Shown: positions 21,201-34,830 of the stretch, one piece after another
How positions within the stretch are numbered: the first letter of the stretch is position 1
Layout of the letters: every line of letters starts with the position of its first letter
NCBI GenBank assembly: GCA_039566865.1
Contig: CM076949.1
Coordinates: 23,598,501-23,662,500, forward strand
Direction of reading: 5' to 3'
Origin: Aurelia coerulea
Lineage: Eukaryota; Cnidaria; Scyphozoa; Semaeostomeae; Ulmaridae
Length of the DNA: 64,000 bases
Translations under genes and position numbers: made by a program
Notes under the pieces: model-generated
Seen by the model: only the letters and a program-made list of their open reading frames with translations
Told to the model about the DNA's origin: nothing
The model's database searches: none

Positions 21201-23130
21201 ACCAAATTCTCGCATCTATTGCAATCTATCTCAAAAGCTGAATATCTCTGCTCCTAAAATAGTTACAGAGTTCTGAATGACTTTTTTGAACTCAGTGTTG
21301 AATTATGCATCAGAACATTGCTATTAGAAATCAATTGATGAGTTTCTCTGCCTTAATGGAATAGATGCTTTTCGGTGGTATTGATTCTCTACCAAATTCT
21401 CGCATCTATTGCAATCTATCTCAAAAGCTGAATATCTCTGCTTTTAAAATAGTTATAGAGTTCTGAATGACTTTTTTGAACTCAGTGTTGAATTATGCAT
21501 CGGAACATTGCTATTAGAAATCAATTGATGAGTTTCTCTGCCTTAATGGAATAGATGCTTTTCGGTGGTATTGATTCTCTACCAAATTCTCGCATCTATT
21601 GCAATCTATCTCAAAAGCTGAATATCTCTGCTTTTAAAATAGTTATAGAGTTCTGAATGACTTTTTTGAACTCAGTGTTGAATTATGCATCGGAACATTG
21701 CTATTAGAAATCAATTGAAGATTCTCTCTGCCTTAATGGAATAGATGCTTTTCGGTGGTAGTGATTCTCTACCATATTCTCGCATCTATTGCAATCTATC
21801 TTAAAAGCTTAATATCTCTGCTCCTAAAATAGTTACAGAGTTCTGAATGCCTTTTTTGAACTCAGTGTTAAATTATGCATTAGAACATTGCTATAAGAAA
21901 TCAATTGATGAGTTTCTCTGCCTTAATGGAATAGATGCTTTTCGGTGGTAGTGATTCTCTACCAAATTCTCGCATCTATTGCAATCTATGTCAAAAGCTG
22001 AATATCTCTGCTTTTAAAATAGTTACAGAGTTCTGAATGTCTTTTTTGAACTCAGTGTTAAATTATGCATTAGAACATTGCTATTAGAAATCAATTGATG
22101 AGTTTCTCTGCCTTAATGGAATAGATGCTTTTCGGTGGTATTGATTCTCTACCAAATTCTCGCATCTATTGCACTCTCTTTAAAAATCAGTATCTCTGTT
22201 CCTAAAATAGTTACAGAGTTCTGAATGACGTTTTTGAACTCAGTGTTCAATTTTGCATGGGAACATTGCTTTTAGAAATAAATTGATGATTCTCTCTGCC
22301 TTAATGGAATAGATGCTTTTCGGTGGTAGTGATTCTCTACCAAATTCTCGCATCTATTGCAATCTATCTTAAAATCTGAATATCTCTGCTCCTAAAATAG
22401 TTACAGAGTTGTGAATGACTTTTTTGAACTCAGTGTTCAATTTTGCATCGGAACATTGCTTTCAGAAATAAATTGATGATTCTCTCTGCCTTAATGGAAT
22501 AGATGCTTTTCGGTGGTAGTGATTCTCTACCAAATTCTCGCATCTATTGCAATCTATCTCAAAAGCTGAATATCTCTGCTCCTAAAATAGTTACAGAGTT
22601 CTGAATGACTTTTTTGAACTCAGTGTTGAATTATGCATCAGAACATTGCTATTAGAAATCAATTGATGAGTTTCTCTGCCTTAATGGAATAGATGCTTTT
22701 CGGTGGTATTGATTCTCTACCAAATTCTCGCATCTATTGCAATCTATCTCAAAAGCTGAATATCTCTGCTTTTAAAATAGTTATAGAGTTCTGAATGACT
22801 TTTTTGAACTCAGTGTTGAATTATGCATCGGAACATTGCTATTAGAAATCAATTGAAGATTCTCTCTGCCTTAATGGAATAGATGCTTTTCGGTGGTAGT
22901 GATTCTCTACCATATTCTCGCATCTATTGCAATCTATCTTAAAAGCTTAATATCTCTGCTCCTAAAATAGTTACAGAGTTCTGAATGCCTTTTTTGAACT
23001 CAGTGTTAAATTATGCATTAGAACATTGCTATTAGAAATCAATTGATGAGTTTCTCTGCCTTAATGGAATAGATGCTTTTCGGTGGTAGTGATTCTCTAC
23101 CAAATTCTCGCATCTATTGCAATCTATGTC
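12250..23130. repeat. Long segmental duplications of about 3.22 kb (17 monomers) within the array
   Basis: Private variants recur at constant spacing. The ATTCTCTACAAAAATTCTCG variant is at 14181, 17402 and 20627 (3221 and 3225 bp apart). The TTTAAAAATCAGTATCTCTG variant with GAAATATTTAC is near 14411, 17632 and 20857. The TCTCTCTCAAAAGC variant is near 12888 and 16109. Neighbouring monomers keep the same order between copies, so blocks of 17 monomers were copied in tandem at least twice. Confidence 0.85.
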
Positions 23131-26050
23131 AAAAGCTGAATATCTCTGCTTTTAAAATAGTTACAGAGTTCTGAATGTCTTTTTTGAACTCAGTGTTAAA
23201 TTATGCATTAGAACATTGCTATTAGAAATCAATTGATGAGTTTCTCTGCCTTAATGGAATAGATGCTTTTCGGTGGTATTGATTCTCTACCATATTCTCG
23301 CATCTATTGCAATCTATCTCAAAAGCTGAATATCTCTGCTTTTAAAATAGTTATAGAGTTCTGAATGACTTTTTTGAACTCAGTGTTGAATTATGCATCG
23401 GAACATTGCTATTAGAAATCAATTGATGATTCTCTCTGCCTTAATGGAATAGATGCTTTTCGGTGGTAGTGATTCTCTACCAAATTCTCGCATCTATTGC
23501 ACTCTCTTTAAAGCTCAATATATCTGTTCGTAAAATAGTTACAGAGTTCTGAATGACTTTTTTGAACTCAGCATTCAATTCCGCATCGAATCATTGTTAT
23601 AAGAAAGCAATTGATGATTCTCTCTGCCTTAATGGAATAGATGCTTTTCGGTGGTAGTGATTCTCTACCAAATTCTCGCATCTATTGCAATCTATCTCAA
23701 AAGCTGTATATCTCTGCTCCTAAAGTAGTTACAGAGTTCTGAATGACTTTTTTGAACTCAGTGTTGAATTATGCATCAGAACATTGCTATTAGAAATCAA
23801 TTGATGAGTTTCTCTGCCTTAATGGAATAGATGCTTTTCGGTGGTATTGATTCTCTACCAAATTCTCGCATCTATTGCAATCTATCTTAAAAGCTGAATA
23901 TCTCTGCTCCTAAAATAGTTACAGAGTTCTGAATGACTTTTTTGAACTCAGTGTTGAATTATGCATCAGAACATTGCTATTAAAAATCAATTGATGAGTT
24001 TCTCTGCCTTAATGGAATAGATGCTTTTCGGTGGTAGTGATTCTCTACCATATTCTCGCATCTATTGCACTCTGTTTAAAGCTCAATATCTCTGTTCCTA
24101 AATTAGTTACAGAGTTCTGAATGACTTTTTTGAACTCAGTGTTCAATTTTGCATCGGAACATTGCTTTTAGAAATAAATTTCTGATTCTCTCTTCCTTAA
24201 TGGAATAGATGCTTCTCGGTGGTATTGATTCTCTACCAAATTCTCGCATCTATTGCAATCTATCTCAAAAGCTGAATATCTCTGCTCCTAAAATAGTTAC
24301 AGAGTTCTGAATGACTTTTTTGAACTCAGTGTTGAATTATGCATCGGAACATTGCTTTCAGAAATAAATTGATGATTCTCTCTGCCTTAATGGAATAGAT
24401 GCTTTTCGGTGGTAGTGATTCTCTACCAAATTCTCGCATCTATTGCAATCTATCTCAAAAGCTGAATATCTCTGCTCCTAAAATAGTTACAGAGTTCTGA
24501 ATGACTTTTTTGAACTCAGTGTTGAATTATGCATCAGAACATTGCTATTAGAAGTCAATTGATGAGTTTCTCTGCCTTAATGGAATAGATGCTTTTCGGT
24601 GGTATTGATTCTCTACCAAATTCTCGCATCTATTGCAATCTATCTCAAAAGCTGAATATCTCTGCTTTTAAAATAGTTATAGAGTTCTGAATGACTTTTT
24701 TGAACTCAGTGTTGAATTATGCATCGGAACATTGCTATTAGAAATCAATTGAAGATTCTCTCTGCCTTAATGGAATAGATGCTTTTCGGTGGTAGTGATT
24801 CTCTACCATATTCTCGCATCTATTGCAATCTATCTTAAAAGCTTAATATCTCTGCTCCTAAAATAGTTACAGAGTTCTGAATGCCTTTTTTGAACTCAGT
24901 GTTAAATTATGCATTAGAACATTGCTATTAGAAATCAATTGATGAGTTTCTCTGCCTTAATGGAATAGATGCTTTTCGGTGGTAGTGATTCTCTACCAAA
25001 TTCTCGCATCTATTGCAATCTATGTCAAAAGCTGAATATCTCTGCTTTTAAAATAGTTACAGAGTTCTGAATGTCTTTTTTGAACTCAGTGTTAAATTAT
25101 GCATTAGAACATTGCTATTAGAAATCAATTGATGAGTTTCTCTGCCTTAATGGAATAGATGCTTTTCGGTGGTATTGATTCTCTACCAAATTCTCGCATC
25201 TATTGCAATCTATCTCAAAAGCTGAATATCTCTGCTTTTAAAATAGTTATAGAGTTCTGAATGACTTTTTTGAACTCAGTGTTGAATTATGCATCGGAAC
25301 ATTGCTATTAGAAATCAATTGATGATTCTCTCTGCCTTAATGGAATAGATGCTTTTCGGTGGTAGTGATTCTCTACCAAATTCTCGCATCTATTGCACTC
25401 TCTTTAAAGCTCAATATATCTGTTCGTAAAATAGTTACAGAGTTCTGAATGACTTTTTTGAACTCAGCATTCAATTCCGCATCGAATCATTGTTATAAGA
25501 AAGCAATTGATGATTCTCTCTGCCTTAATGGAATAGATGCTTTTCGGTGGTAGTGATTCTCTACCAAATTCTCGCATCTATTGCAATCTATCTCAAAAGC
25601 TGTATATCTCTGCTCCTAAAGTAGTTACAGAGTTCTGAATGACTTTTTTGAACTCAGTGTTGAATTATGCATCAGAACATTGCTATTAAAAATCAATTGA
25701 TGAGTTTCTCTGCCTTAATGGATAGATGCTTTTCGGTGGTATTGATTCTCTACCAAATTCTCGCATCTATTGCAATCTATCTTAAAAGCTGAATATCTCT
25801 GCTCCTAAAATAGTTACAGAGTTCTGAATGACTTTTTTGAACTCAGTGTTGAATTATGCATCAGAACATTGCTATTAAAAATCAATTGATGAGTTTCTCT
25901 GCCTTAATGGAATAGATGCTTTTCGGTGGTAGTGATTCTCTACCAAATTCTCGCATCTATTGCACTCTGTTTAAAGCTCAATATCTCTGTTTCTAAATTA
26001 GTTACAGAGTTCTGAATGACTTTTTTGAACTCAGTGTTCAATTTTGCATC
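22400..26050. repeat. Ten-monomer (about 1.90 kb) tandem duplication
   Basis: The single-base variant GCATCGAATCATTG occurs at 23583 and 25479 (1896 bp apart), accompanied on both sides by the same order of monomer variants (for example AAAGCTGTATATC with AAAGTAGTTACAG). A third copy of the same variant group lies at 38049. This block overlaps the end of the 17-monomer duplications and has a different period. Confidence 0.75.
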
Positions 26051-29000
26051 GGAACATTGCTTTTAGAAATAAATTTCTGATTCTCTCTTCCTTAATGGAA
26101 TAGATGCTTCTCGGTGGTAATGATTCTCTACCATATTCTCGCATCTATTGCACTCTCTTTAAAGCTCAATATCTCTGTTCCTAAAATAGTTACAGAGTTC
26201 TGAATGACGTTTTTGAACTCAGTGTTCAATTTTGCATCGGAACATTGCTTTTAGAAATAAATTGTCGATTCTCTCTGCCTTAATGGAATAGATGCTTTTC
26301 GGTGGTAGTGATTCTCTACCAAATTCTCGCATCTATTGCAATCTATCTTAAAAGCTGAATATCTCTGCTCCTAAAATAGTTACAGAGTTCTGAATGACTT
26401 TTTTGAACACAGTGTTGAATTATGCATCAGAACATTGCTATTAGAAATCAATTGATGAGTTTCTCTGCCTTAATGGAATAGATGCTTTTCGGTGGTAGTG
26501 ATTCTCTACCATATTCTCGCATCTATTGCACACTGTTAAAAGCTCAATATTTCTGTTCCTAAAATAGTTATAGAGTTGTGAATGACTTTTTTGAACTCAG
26601 TGTTCAATTTTGCATCGGAACATTGCTATTAGAAATCAATTGATGATTTTCTAAACATTTCTCAGGATTAATGGCATAGATGTTATTCGGTGGTAGTGAT
26701 TCTCTACCAAGTTCTCACATCTATTGCACACTGTTAAAAGCTCAATATTTCTGTTCCTAAAATAGTTACAGAGTTCTGAATGACGTTTTTGAACTCAGTG
26801 TTCAATTTTGCATGGGAACATTGCTTTTAGAAATAAATTGATGATTCTCTCTGCCTTAATGGAATAGATGCTTTTCGGTGGTAGTGATTCTCTACCAAAT
26901 TCTCGCATCTATTGCAATCTATCTCAAAAGCTGAATATCTCTGCTCCTAAAATAGTTACAGAGTTCTGAATGACTTTTTTGAACTCAGTGTTGAATTATG
27001 CATCAGAACATTGCTTTCAGAAATAAATTGATGATTCTCTCTGCCTTAATGGAATAGATGCTTTTCGGTGGTAGTGATTCTCTACCAAATTCTCGCATCT
27101 ATTGCAATCTATCTCAAAAGCTGAATATCTCTGCTCCTAAAATAGTTACAGAGTTCTGAATGACTTTTTTGAACTCAGTGTTGAATTATGCATCAGAACA
27201 TTGCTATTAGAAATCAATTGATGAGTTTTTCTGCCTTAATGGAATAGATGCTTTTCGGTGGTAGTGATTCTCTACCATATTCTCGCATCTATTGCACTCT
27301 GTTTAAAGCTCAATATCTCTGTTCCTAAATTAGTTACAGAGTTCTGAATGACTTTTTTGAACTCAGTGTTCAATTTTGCATCGGAACATTGCTTTTAGAA
27401 ATAAATTTCTGATTCTCTCTGCCTTAATGGAATAGATGCTTTTCGGTGGTAGTGATTCTCTACCAAGCTCTCGCATCTATTGCAATCTATCTTAAAAGCT
27501 GAATATCTCTGCTCCTAAAATAGTTACAGAGTTCTGAATGCCTTTTTTGAACTCAGTGTTAAATTATGCATTAGAACTTTGCTATTAGAAATCAATTGAT
27601 GAGTTTCTCTGCCTTAATGGAATAGATGCTTTTCGGTGGTAGTGATTCTCTACCAAATTCTCGCATCTATTGCAATCTATCTCAAAAGCTGAATATCTCT
27701 GCTTTTAAAATAGCTACAGAATTCTGAATGACTTTTTTGAACACAGTGTTGAATTATGCATCAGAAAATTGCTATTAAAAATCAATTGATGAGTTTCTCT
27801 GCCTTAATGGAATAGATGCTTTTCGGTGGTAGTGATTCTCTACCATATTCTCGCATCTATTGCAATCTATCTTAAAACTGAATATCTCTGCTCCTAAAAT
27901 AGTTACAGAGTTCTGAATGCCTTTTTTGAACTCAGTGTTAAATTATGCAATAGAACATTGCTATTAGAAATCAATTGATGAGTTTCTCTGCCTTAATGGA
28001 ATAGATGCTTTTCGGTGGTAGTGATTCTCTACCAAATTCTCGCATCTATTGCAATCTATGTCAAAAGCTGAATATCTCTGCTCCTAAAATAGTTACAGAG
28101 TTGTGAATGACTTTTTTGAACTCAGTGTTCAATTTTGCATCGGAACATTGCCTTCAGAAATAAATTGATGATTCTCTCCGCCTTAATGGAATATATGCTT
28201 TTCGGTTGTAGTGATTCTCTACCATATTCTCGCATCTATTGCAATCTATCTTAAAACTGAATATCTCTGCTCCTAAAATAGTTACAGAGTTCTGAATGCC
28301 TTTTTTGAACTCAGTGTTCATATTTGCATGGGAACATTGCTTTTAGAAATAAATTGATGATTCTCTCTGCCTTAATGGAATAGATGCTTTTCGGTGGTAG
28401 TGATTCTCTACCAAATTCTCGCATCTATTGCAATCTATCTTAAAAGCTGAATATCTCTGTTCCTATAATAGTTACAGAGTTCTGAATGACTTTTTTGAAC
28501 ACAGCGTTGAATTATGCATCAGAACATTGCTATTAGAAATCAATTGATGAGTTTTTCTGCCTTAATGGAATAGATGCTTTTCGGTGGTAGTGATTCTCTA
28601 CCATATTCTCGCATCTATTGCACTCTGTTTAAAGCTCAAAATCTCTGTTTCTAAATTAGTTACAGAGTTCTGAATGACTTTTTTGAACTCAGTGTTCAAT
28701 TTTGCATGGGAACATTGCTTTTAGAAATAAATTTCTGATTCTCTCTTCCTTAATGGAATAGATGCTTCTCGGTGGTAATGATTCTCTACCATATTCTCGC
28801 ATCTATTGCACTCTCTTTAAAGCTCAATATCTCTGTTCCTAAAATAGTTACAGAGTTCTGAATGACGTTTTTGAACTCAGTGTTCAATTTTGCATGGGAA
28901 CATTGCTTTTAGAAATAAATTGACGATTCTCTCTGCCTTAATGGAATAGATGCTTTTCGGTGGTAGTGATTCTCTACCAAATTCTCGCATCTATTGCAAT

Positions 29001-31029
29001 CTATCTTAAAAGCTGAATATCTCTGCTCCTAAAATAGTTACAGAGTTCTGAATGACTTTTTTGAACACAGTGTTGAATTATGCATCAGAACATTGCTATT
29101 AGAAATCAATTGATGAGTTTTTCTGCCTTAATGGAATAGATGCTTTTCGGTGGTAGTGATTCTCTACCATATTCTCGCATCTATTGCACACTGTTAAAAG
29201 CGCAATATTTCTGTTCCTAAAATAGTTAAAGAGTTGTGAATGACTTTTTTGAACTCAGTGTTTAATTATGCATGGGAACATTGCTATTAGAAATCAATTG
29301 ATGATTTTCTAAACATTTCTCAGGATTAATGGCATAGATGTTATTCGGTGGTAGTGATTCTCTACCAAGTTCTCACATCCATTGTAATCTGTTTAAAGCT
29401 CAATATCTCTGTTCCTAAAATAGTTAAAGAGTTGTGAATGACTTTTTTGAACTCAGTGTTCAATTTTGCATCGGAACATTGCTATTAGAAATCAATTGAT
29501 GATTCTCTCTGCCTTAATGGAATAGATGCTTTTCGGTGGTAGTGATTCTCTACCAAGCTCTCGCATCTATTGCAATCTATCTTAAAAGCTAAATATCTCT
29601 GCTCCTAAAATAGTTACAGAGTTCTGAATGCCTTTTTTGAACTCAGTGTTAAATTATGCATTAGAACATTGCTATTAGAAATCAATTGATGAGTTTCTCT
29701 GCCTTAATGGAATAGATGCTTTTCGGTGGTAGTGATTCTCTACCAAATTCTCGCATCTATTGCAATCTATCTCAAAAGCTGAATATCTCTGCTTTTAAAA
29801 TAGCTACAGAATTCTGAATGACTTTTTTGAACACAGTGTTGAATTATGCATCAGAACATTGCTATTAAAAATCAATTGATGAGTTTCTCTGCCTTAATGG
29901 AATAGATGCTTTTCGGTGGTAGTGATTCTCTACCATATTCTCGCATCTATTGCAATCTATCTTAAAACTGAATATCTCTGCTCCTAAAATAGTTACAGAG
30001 TTCTGAATGCCTTTTTTGAACTCAGTGTTCAATTTTGCATCGGAACATTGCCTTCAGAAATAAATTGATGATTCTCTCTGCCTTAATGGAATATATGCTT
30101 TTCGGTTGTAGTGATTCTCTACCATATTCTCGCATCTATTGCAATCTATCTTAAAACTGAATATCTCTGCTCCTAAAATAGTTACAGAGTTCTGAATGCC
30201 TTTTTTGAACTCAGTGTTCATATTTGCATGGGAACATTGCTTTTAGAAATAAATTGATGATTCTCTCTGCCTTAATGGAATAGATGCTTTTCGGTGGTAG
30301 TGATTCTCTACCAAATTCTCGCATCTATTGCAATCTATCTTAAAAGCTGAATATCTCTGTTCCTATAATAGTTACAGAGCTCTGAATGACTTTTTTGAAC
30401 ACAGTGTTGAATTATGCATCAGAACATTGCTATTAGAAATCAATTGATGAGTTTCTCTGCCTTAATGGAATAGATGCTTTTCGGTGGTAGTGAATCTCTA
30501 CCATATTCTCGCATCTATTGCACTCTGTTTAAAGCTCAATATCTCTGTTTCTAAATTAGTTACAGAGTTCTGAATGACTTTTTTGAACTCAGTGTTCAAT
30601 TTTGCATCGGAACATTGCTTTTAGAAATAAATTGTCGATTCTCTCTGCCTTAATGGAATAGATGCTTTTCGGTGGTAGTGATTCTCTACCAAATTCTCGC
30701 ATCTATTGCAATCTATCTCAAAAGCTGAATATCTCTGCTCCTAAAATAGTTACAGAGTTCTGAATGACTTTTTTGAACTCAGTGTTGAATTATGCATCAG
30801 AACATTGCTATTAGAAATCAATTGATGAGTTTCTCTGCCTTAATGGAATAGATGCTTTTCGGTGGTATTGATTCTCTACCAAATTCTCGCATCTATTGCA
30901 ATCTATCTTAAAAGCTAAATATCTCTGCTCCTAAAATAGTTACAGAGTTCTGAATGCCTTTTTTGAACTCAGTGTTAAATTATGCATTAGAACATTGCTA
31001 TTAGAAATCAATTGATGAGTTTCTCTGCC

Positions 31030-31095
31030 TTAATGGATTCCGCATCGAAACATTGTTATAAGAAAGCAATTGAAGATTCTCTCTGCCTTAATGGA
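31030..31095. repeat. Satellite junction: partial monomer fragment inserted
   Basis: After CTGCCTTAATGGA the sequence jumps to TTCCGCATCGAAACATTG and runs through AAGCAATTGAAGATTC to a second CTGCCTTAATGG, so about 57 bp of a type-E-like second half is inserted out of register. Flanking monomers are a GTTAAATTATGCATTAG type on the left and a CTCAAAAGCTG/CTGCTTTTAAA type on the right. Confidence 0.8.
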
Positions 31096-31479
31096 ATAGA
31101 TGCTTTTCGGTGGTAGTGATTCTCTACCAAATTCTCGCATCTATTGCAATCTATCTCAAAAGCTGAATATCTCTGCTTTTAAAATAGCTACAGAATTCTG
31201 AATGACTTTTTTGAACACAGTGTTGAATTATGCATCAGAACATTGCTATTAAAAATCAATTGATGAGTTTCTCTGCCTTAATGGAATAGATGCTTTTCGG
31301 TGGTAGTGATTCTCTACCAAATTCTCGCATCTATTGCAATCTATCTCAAAAGCTGAATATCTCTGCTTTTAAAATAGGTACAGAATCCTGAATGACTTTT
31401 TTGAACACAGTGTTGAATTATGCATCAGAACATTGCTATTAAAAATCAATTGATGATTCTCTCTGCCTTAATGGAATAG

Positions 31480-34400
31480 ATGCTTTTCAGTGGTAGTGAT
31501 TCTCTACCAAATTATCGCATCTATTGCAATCTATCTTAAAAGCTGAATATCTCTGCTCCTAAAATAGATACAGAGTTTTGAATGACCTTTTTGAACTCAG
31601 TATTGAATTATGCATCAGAACATTGCTAGAAATCAATTGATGAGTTTCTCTGCCTTATGGAATAGATGCTTTTCGGTGGAAGTGATTCTCTACCATATTC
31701 TCGCATCTATTGCAATCTATCTTAAAACTGAATATCTCTGCTCCTAAAATAGTTACAGAGTTCTGAATGACGTTTTTGAACTCAGTGTTGAATTATGCAT
31801 TAGAACATTGCTATTAGAAATCAATTGATGAGTTTCTCTGCCTTAATGGAATAGATGCTTTTCGGTGGTAGTGATTCTCTACCAAATTCTCGCATCTATT
31901 GCAATCTATCTCAAAAGCTGAATATCTCTGCTTTTAAAATAGTTACAGAGTTCTGAATGACTTTTTTGAACTCAGTGTCGAATTATGCATCAGAACATTG
32001 CTATTAGAAATCAATTGATGAGTTTCTCTGCCTTAATGGAATAGATGCTTTTCGGTGGTAGTGATTCTCTACCATATTCTCGCATCTATTGCAATCTATC
32101 TTAAAAGCTGAATGTCTCTGCTCCTAAAATAGTTACAGAGTTCTGAATGCCTTTTTTGAACTCAGTGTTAAATTATGCATTAGAACATTGCTATTAGAAA
32201 TCAATTGATGAGTTTCTCTGCCTTAATGGAATAGATGCTTTTCGGTGGTAGTGATTCTCTACCAAATTCTCGCATCTATTGCAATCTATCTCAAAAGCTG
32301 AATATCTCTGCTTTTAAAATAGTTACAGAGTTCTGAATGACTTTTTTGAACTCAGCATTCAATTCCGCATCGAAACATTGTTATAAGAAAGCAATTGAAG
32401 ATTCTCTCTGCCTTAATGGAATATATGCTTTTCGGTGGTAGTGATTCTCTACCAAATTCTCGCATCTATTGCAATCTATGTCAAAAGCTGAATATCTCTG
32501 CTTTTAAAATAGTTACAGAGTTCTGAATGACTTTTTTAAACTCAGCATTCAATTCCGCATCGAAACATTGTTATAAGAAAGCAATTGAAGATTCTCTCTG
32601 CCTTAATGGAATAGATGCTTAACGGTGGTAGTGATTCTCTACCATATTCTCGCATCTATTGCACCCTCTTTAAAGCTCAATATCTCTGTTCCTATAATAG
32701 TTACAGAGTTCTGAATGACGTTTTTGAACTCAGTGTTCAATTGTGCATGGGAACATTGCTATTAGAAATAAATTGATGATTCTCTCTGCCTTAATGGAAT
32801 AGATGCTTTTCGGTGGTAGTGATTCTCTACCAAATTCTCGCATCTATTGCAATCTATCTTAAAAGCTGAATATCTCTGCTTCTAAAATAGTTACAGAGTT
32901 GTGAATGACTTTTTTGAACTCAGTGTTCAATTTTGCATCGGAACATTGCCTTCAAAAATAAATTGATGATTCTGTCTGCCTTAATGGAATAGATGCTTTT
33001 CGGTGGTAGTGATTCTCTACCAAATTCTCGCATCTATTGCAATCTATCTCAAAAGCTCAATATCTCTGCTCCTAAAATAGTTACAGAGTTCTGAATGACT
33101 TTTTTGAACTCAGTGTTGAATTATGCATCAGAACATTGCTATTAAAAATCAATTGATGAGTTTCTCTGCCTTAATGGAATAGATGCTTTTCGGTGGTATT
33201 GATTCTCTACCAAATTCTCGCATCTATTGCAATCTATCTTAAAAGCTGAATATCTCTGCTCCTAAAATAGTTACAGAGTTCTGAATGCCTTTTTTGAACT
33301 CAGTGTTAAATTATGCATTAGAACATTGCTATTAAAAATCAATTGATGAGTTTCTCTGCCTTAATGGAATAGATGCTTTTCGGTGGTAGTGATTCTCTAC
33401 CAAATTCTCGCATCTATTGCAATCTATCTCAAAAGCTGAATATCTCTGCTTTTAAAATAGCTACAGAATTCTGAATGACTTTTTTGAACACAGTTTTGAA
33501 TTATGCATCAGAACATTGCTATTAAAAATCAATTGATGATTCTCTCTGCCTTAATGGAATAGATGCTTTTCAGTGGTAGTGATTCTCTACCAAATTATCG
33601 CATCTATTGCAATCTATCTTAAAAGCTGAATATCTCTGCTCCTAAAATAGTTACAGAGTTCTGAATGACTTTTTTGAACTCAGTGTTGAATTATGCATCA
33701 GAACATTGCTAGAAATCAATTGATGAGTTTCTCTGCCTTATGGAATAGATGCTTTTCGGTGGAAGTGATTCTCTACCATATTCTCGCATCTATTGCAATC
33801 TATCTTAAAAGCTGAATATCTCTGCTCCTAAAATAGTTACAGAGTTCCGAATGACTTTTTTGAACTCAGTGTTGAATTATGCATCAGAACATTGCTAGAA
33901 ATCAATTGATGAGTTTCTCTGCCTTATGGAATAGATGCTTTTCGGTGGAAGTGATTCTCTACCATATTCTCGCATCTATTGCAATCTATCTTAAAACTGA
34001 ATATCTCTGCTCCTAAAATAGTTACAGAGTTCTGAATGACTTTTTTGAACTCAGTGTCGAATTATGCATCAGAACATTGCTATTAGAAATCAATTGATGA
34101 GTTTCTCTGCCTTAATGGAATAGATGCTTTTCGGTGGTAGTGATTCTCTACCATATTCTCGCATCTATTGCAATCTATCTTAAAAGCTGAATGTCTCTGC
34201 TCCTAAAATAGTTACAGAGTTCTGAATGCCTTTTTTGAACTCAGTGTTAAATTATGCATTAGAACATTGCTATTAGAAATCAATTGATGAGTTTCTCTGC
34301 CTTAATGGAATAGATGCTTTTCGGTGGTAGTGATTCTCTACCAAATTCTCGCATCTATTGCAATCTATCTCAAAAGCTGAATATCTCTGCTTTTAAAATA

Positions 34401-34830
34401 GTTACAGAGTTCTGAATGACTTTTTTGAACTCAGCATTCAATTCCGCATCGAAACATTGTTATAAGAAAGCAATTGAAGATTCTCTCTGCCTTAATGGAA
34501 TATATGCTTTTCGGTGGTAGTGATTCTCTACCAAATTCTCGCATCTATTGCAATCTATCTCAAAAGCTGAATATCTCTGCTTTTAAAATAGTTACAGAGT
34601 TCTGAATGACTTTTTTAAACTCAGCATTCAATTCCGCATCGAAACATTGTTATAAGAAAGCAATTGAAGATTCTCTCTGCCTTAATGGAATAGATGCTTA
34701 ACGGTGGTAGTGATTCTCTACCATATTCTCGCATCTATTGCACCCTCTTTAAAGCTCAATATCTCTGTTCCTATAATAGTTACAGAGTTCTGAATGACGT
34801 TTTTGAACTCAGTGTTCAATTTTGCATGGG
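31480..34830. repeat. Eleven-monomer (about 2.08 kb) tandem duplication
   Basis: The variant TTTTCAGTGGTAGTG with CAAATTATCGCATC appears near 31485 and 33569. The variant GATGCTTAACGGTGG is at 32621 and 34700 (2079 bp apart). The CTGCCTTATGGAATAG single-base deletion is at about 31653 and 33736. The order of intervening monomers agrees, apart from one extra monomer with the same deletion at 33922. Confidence 0.8.
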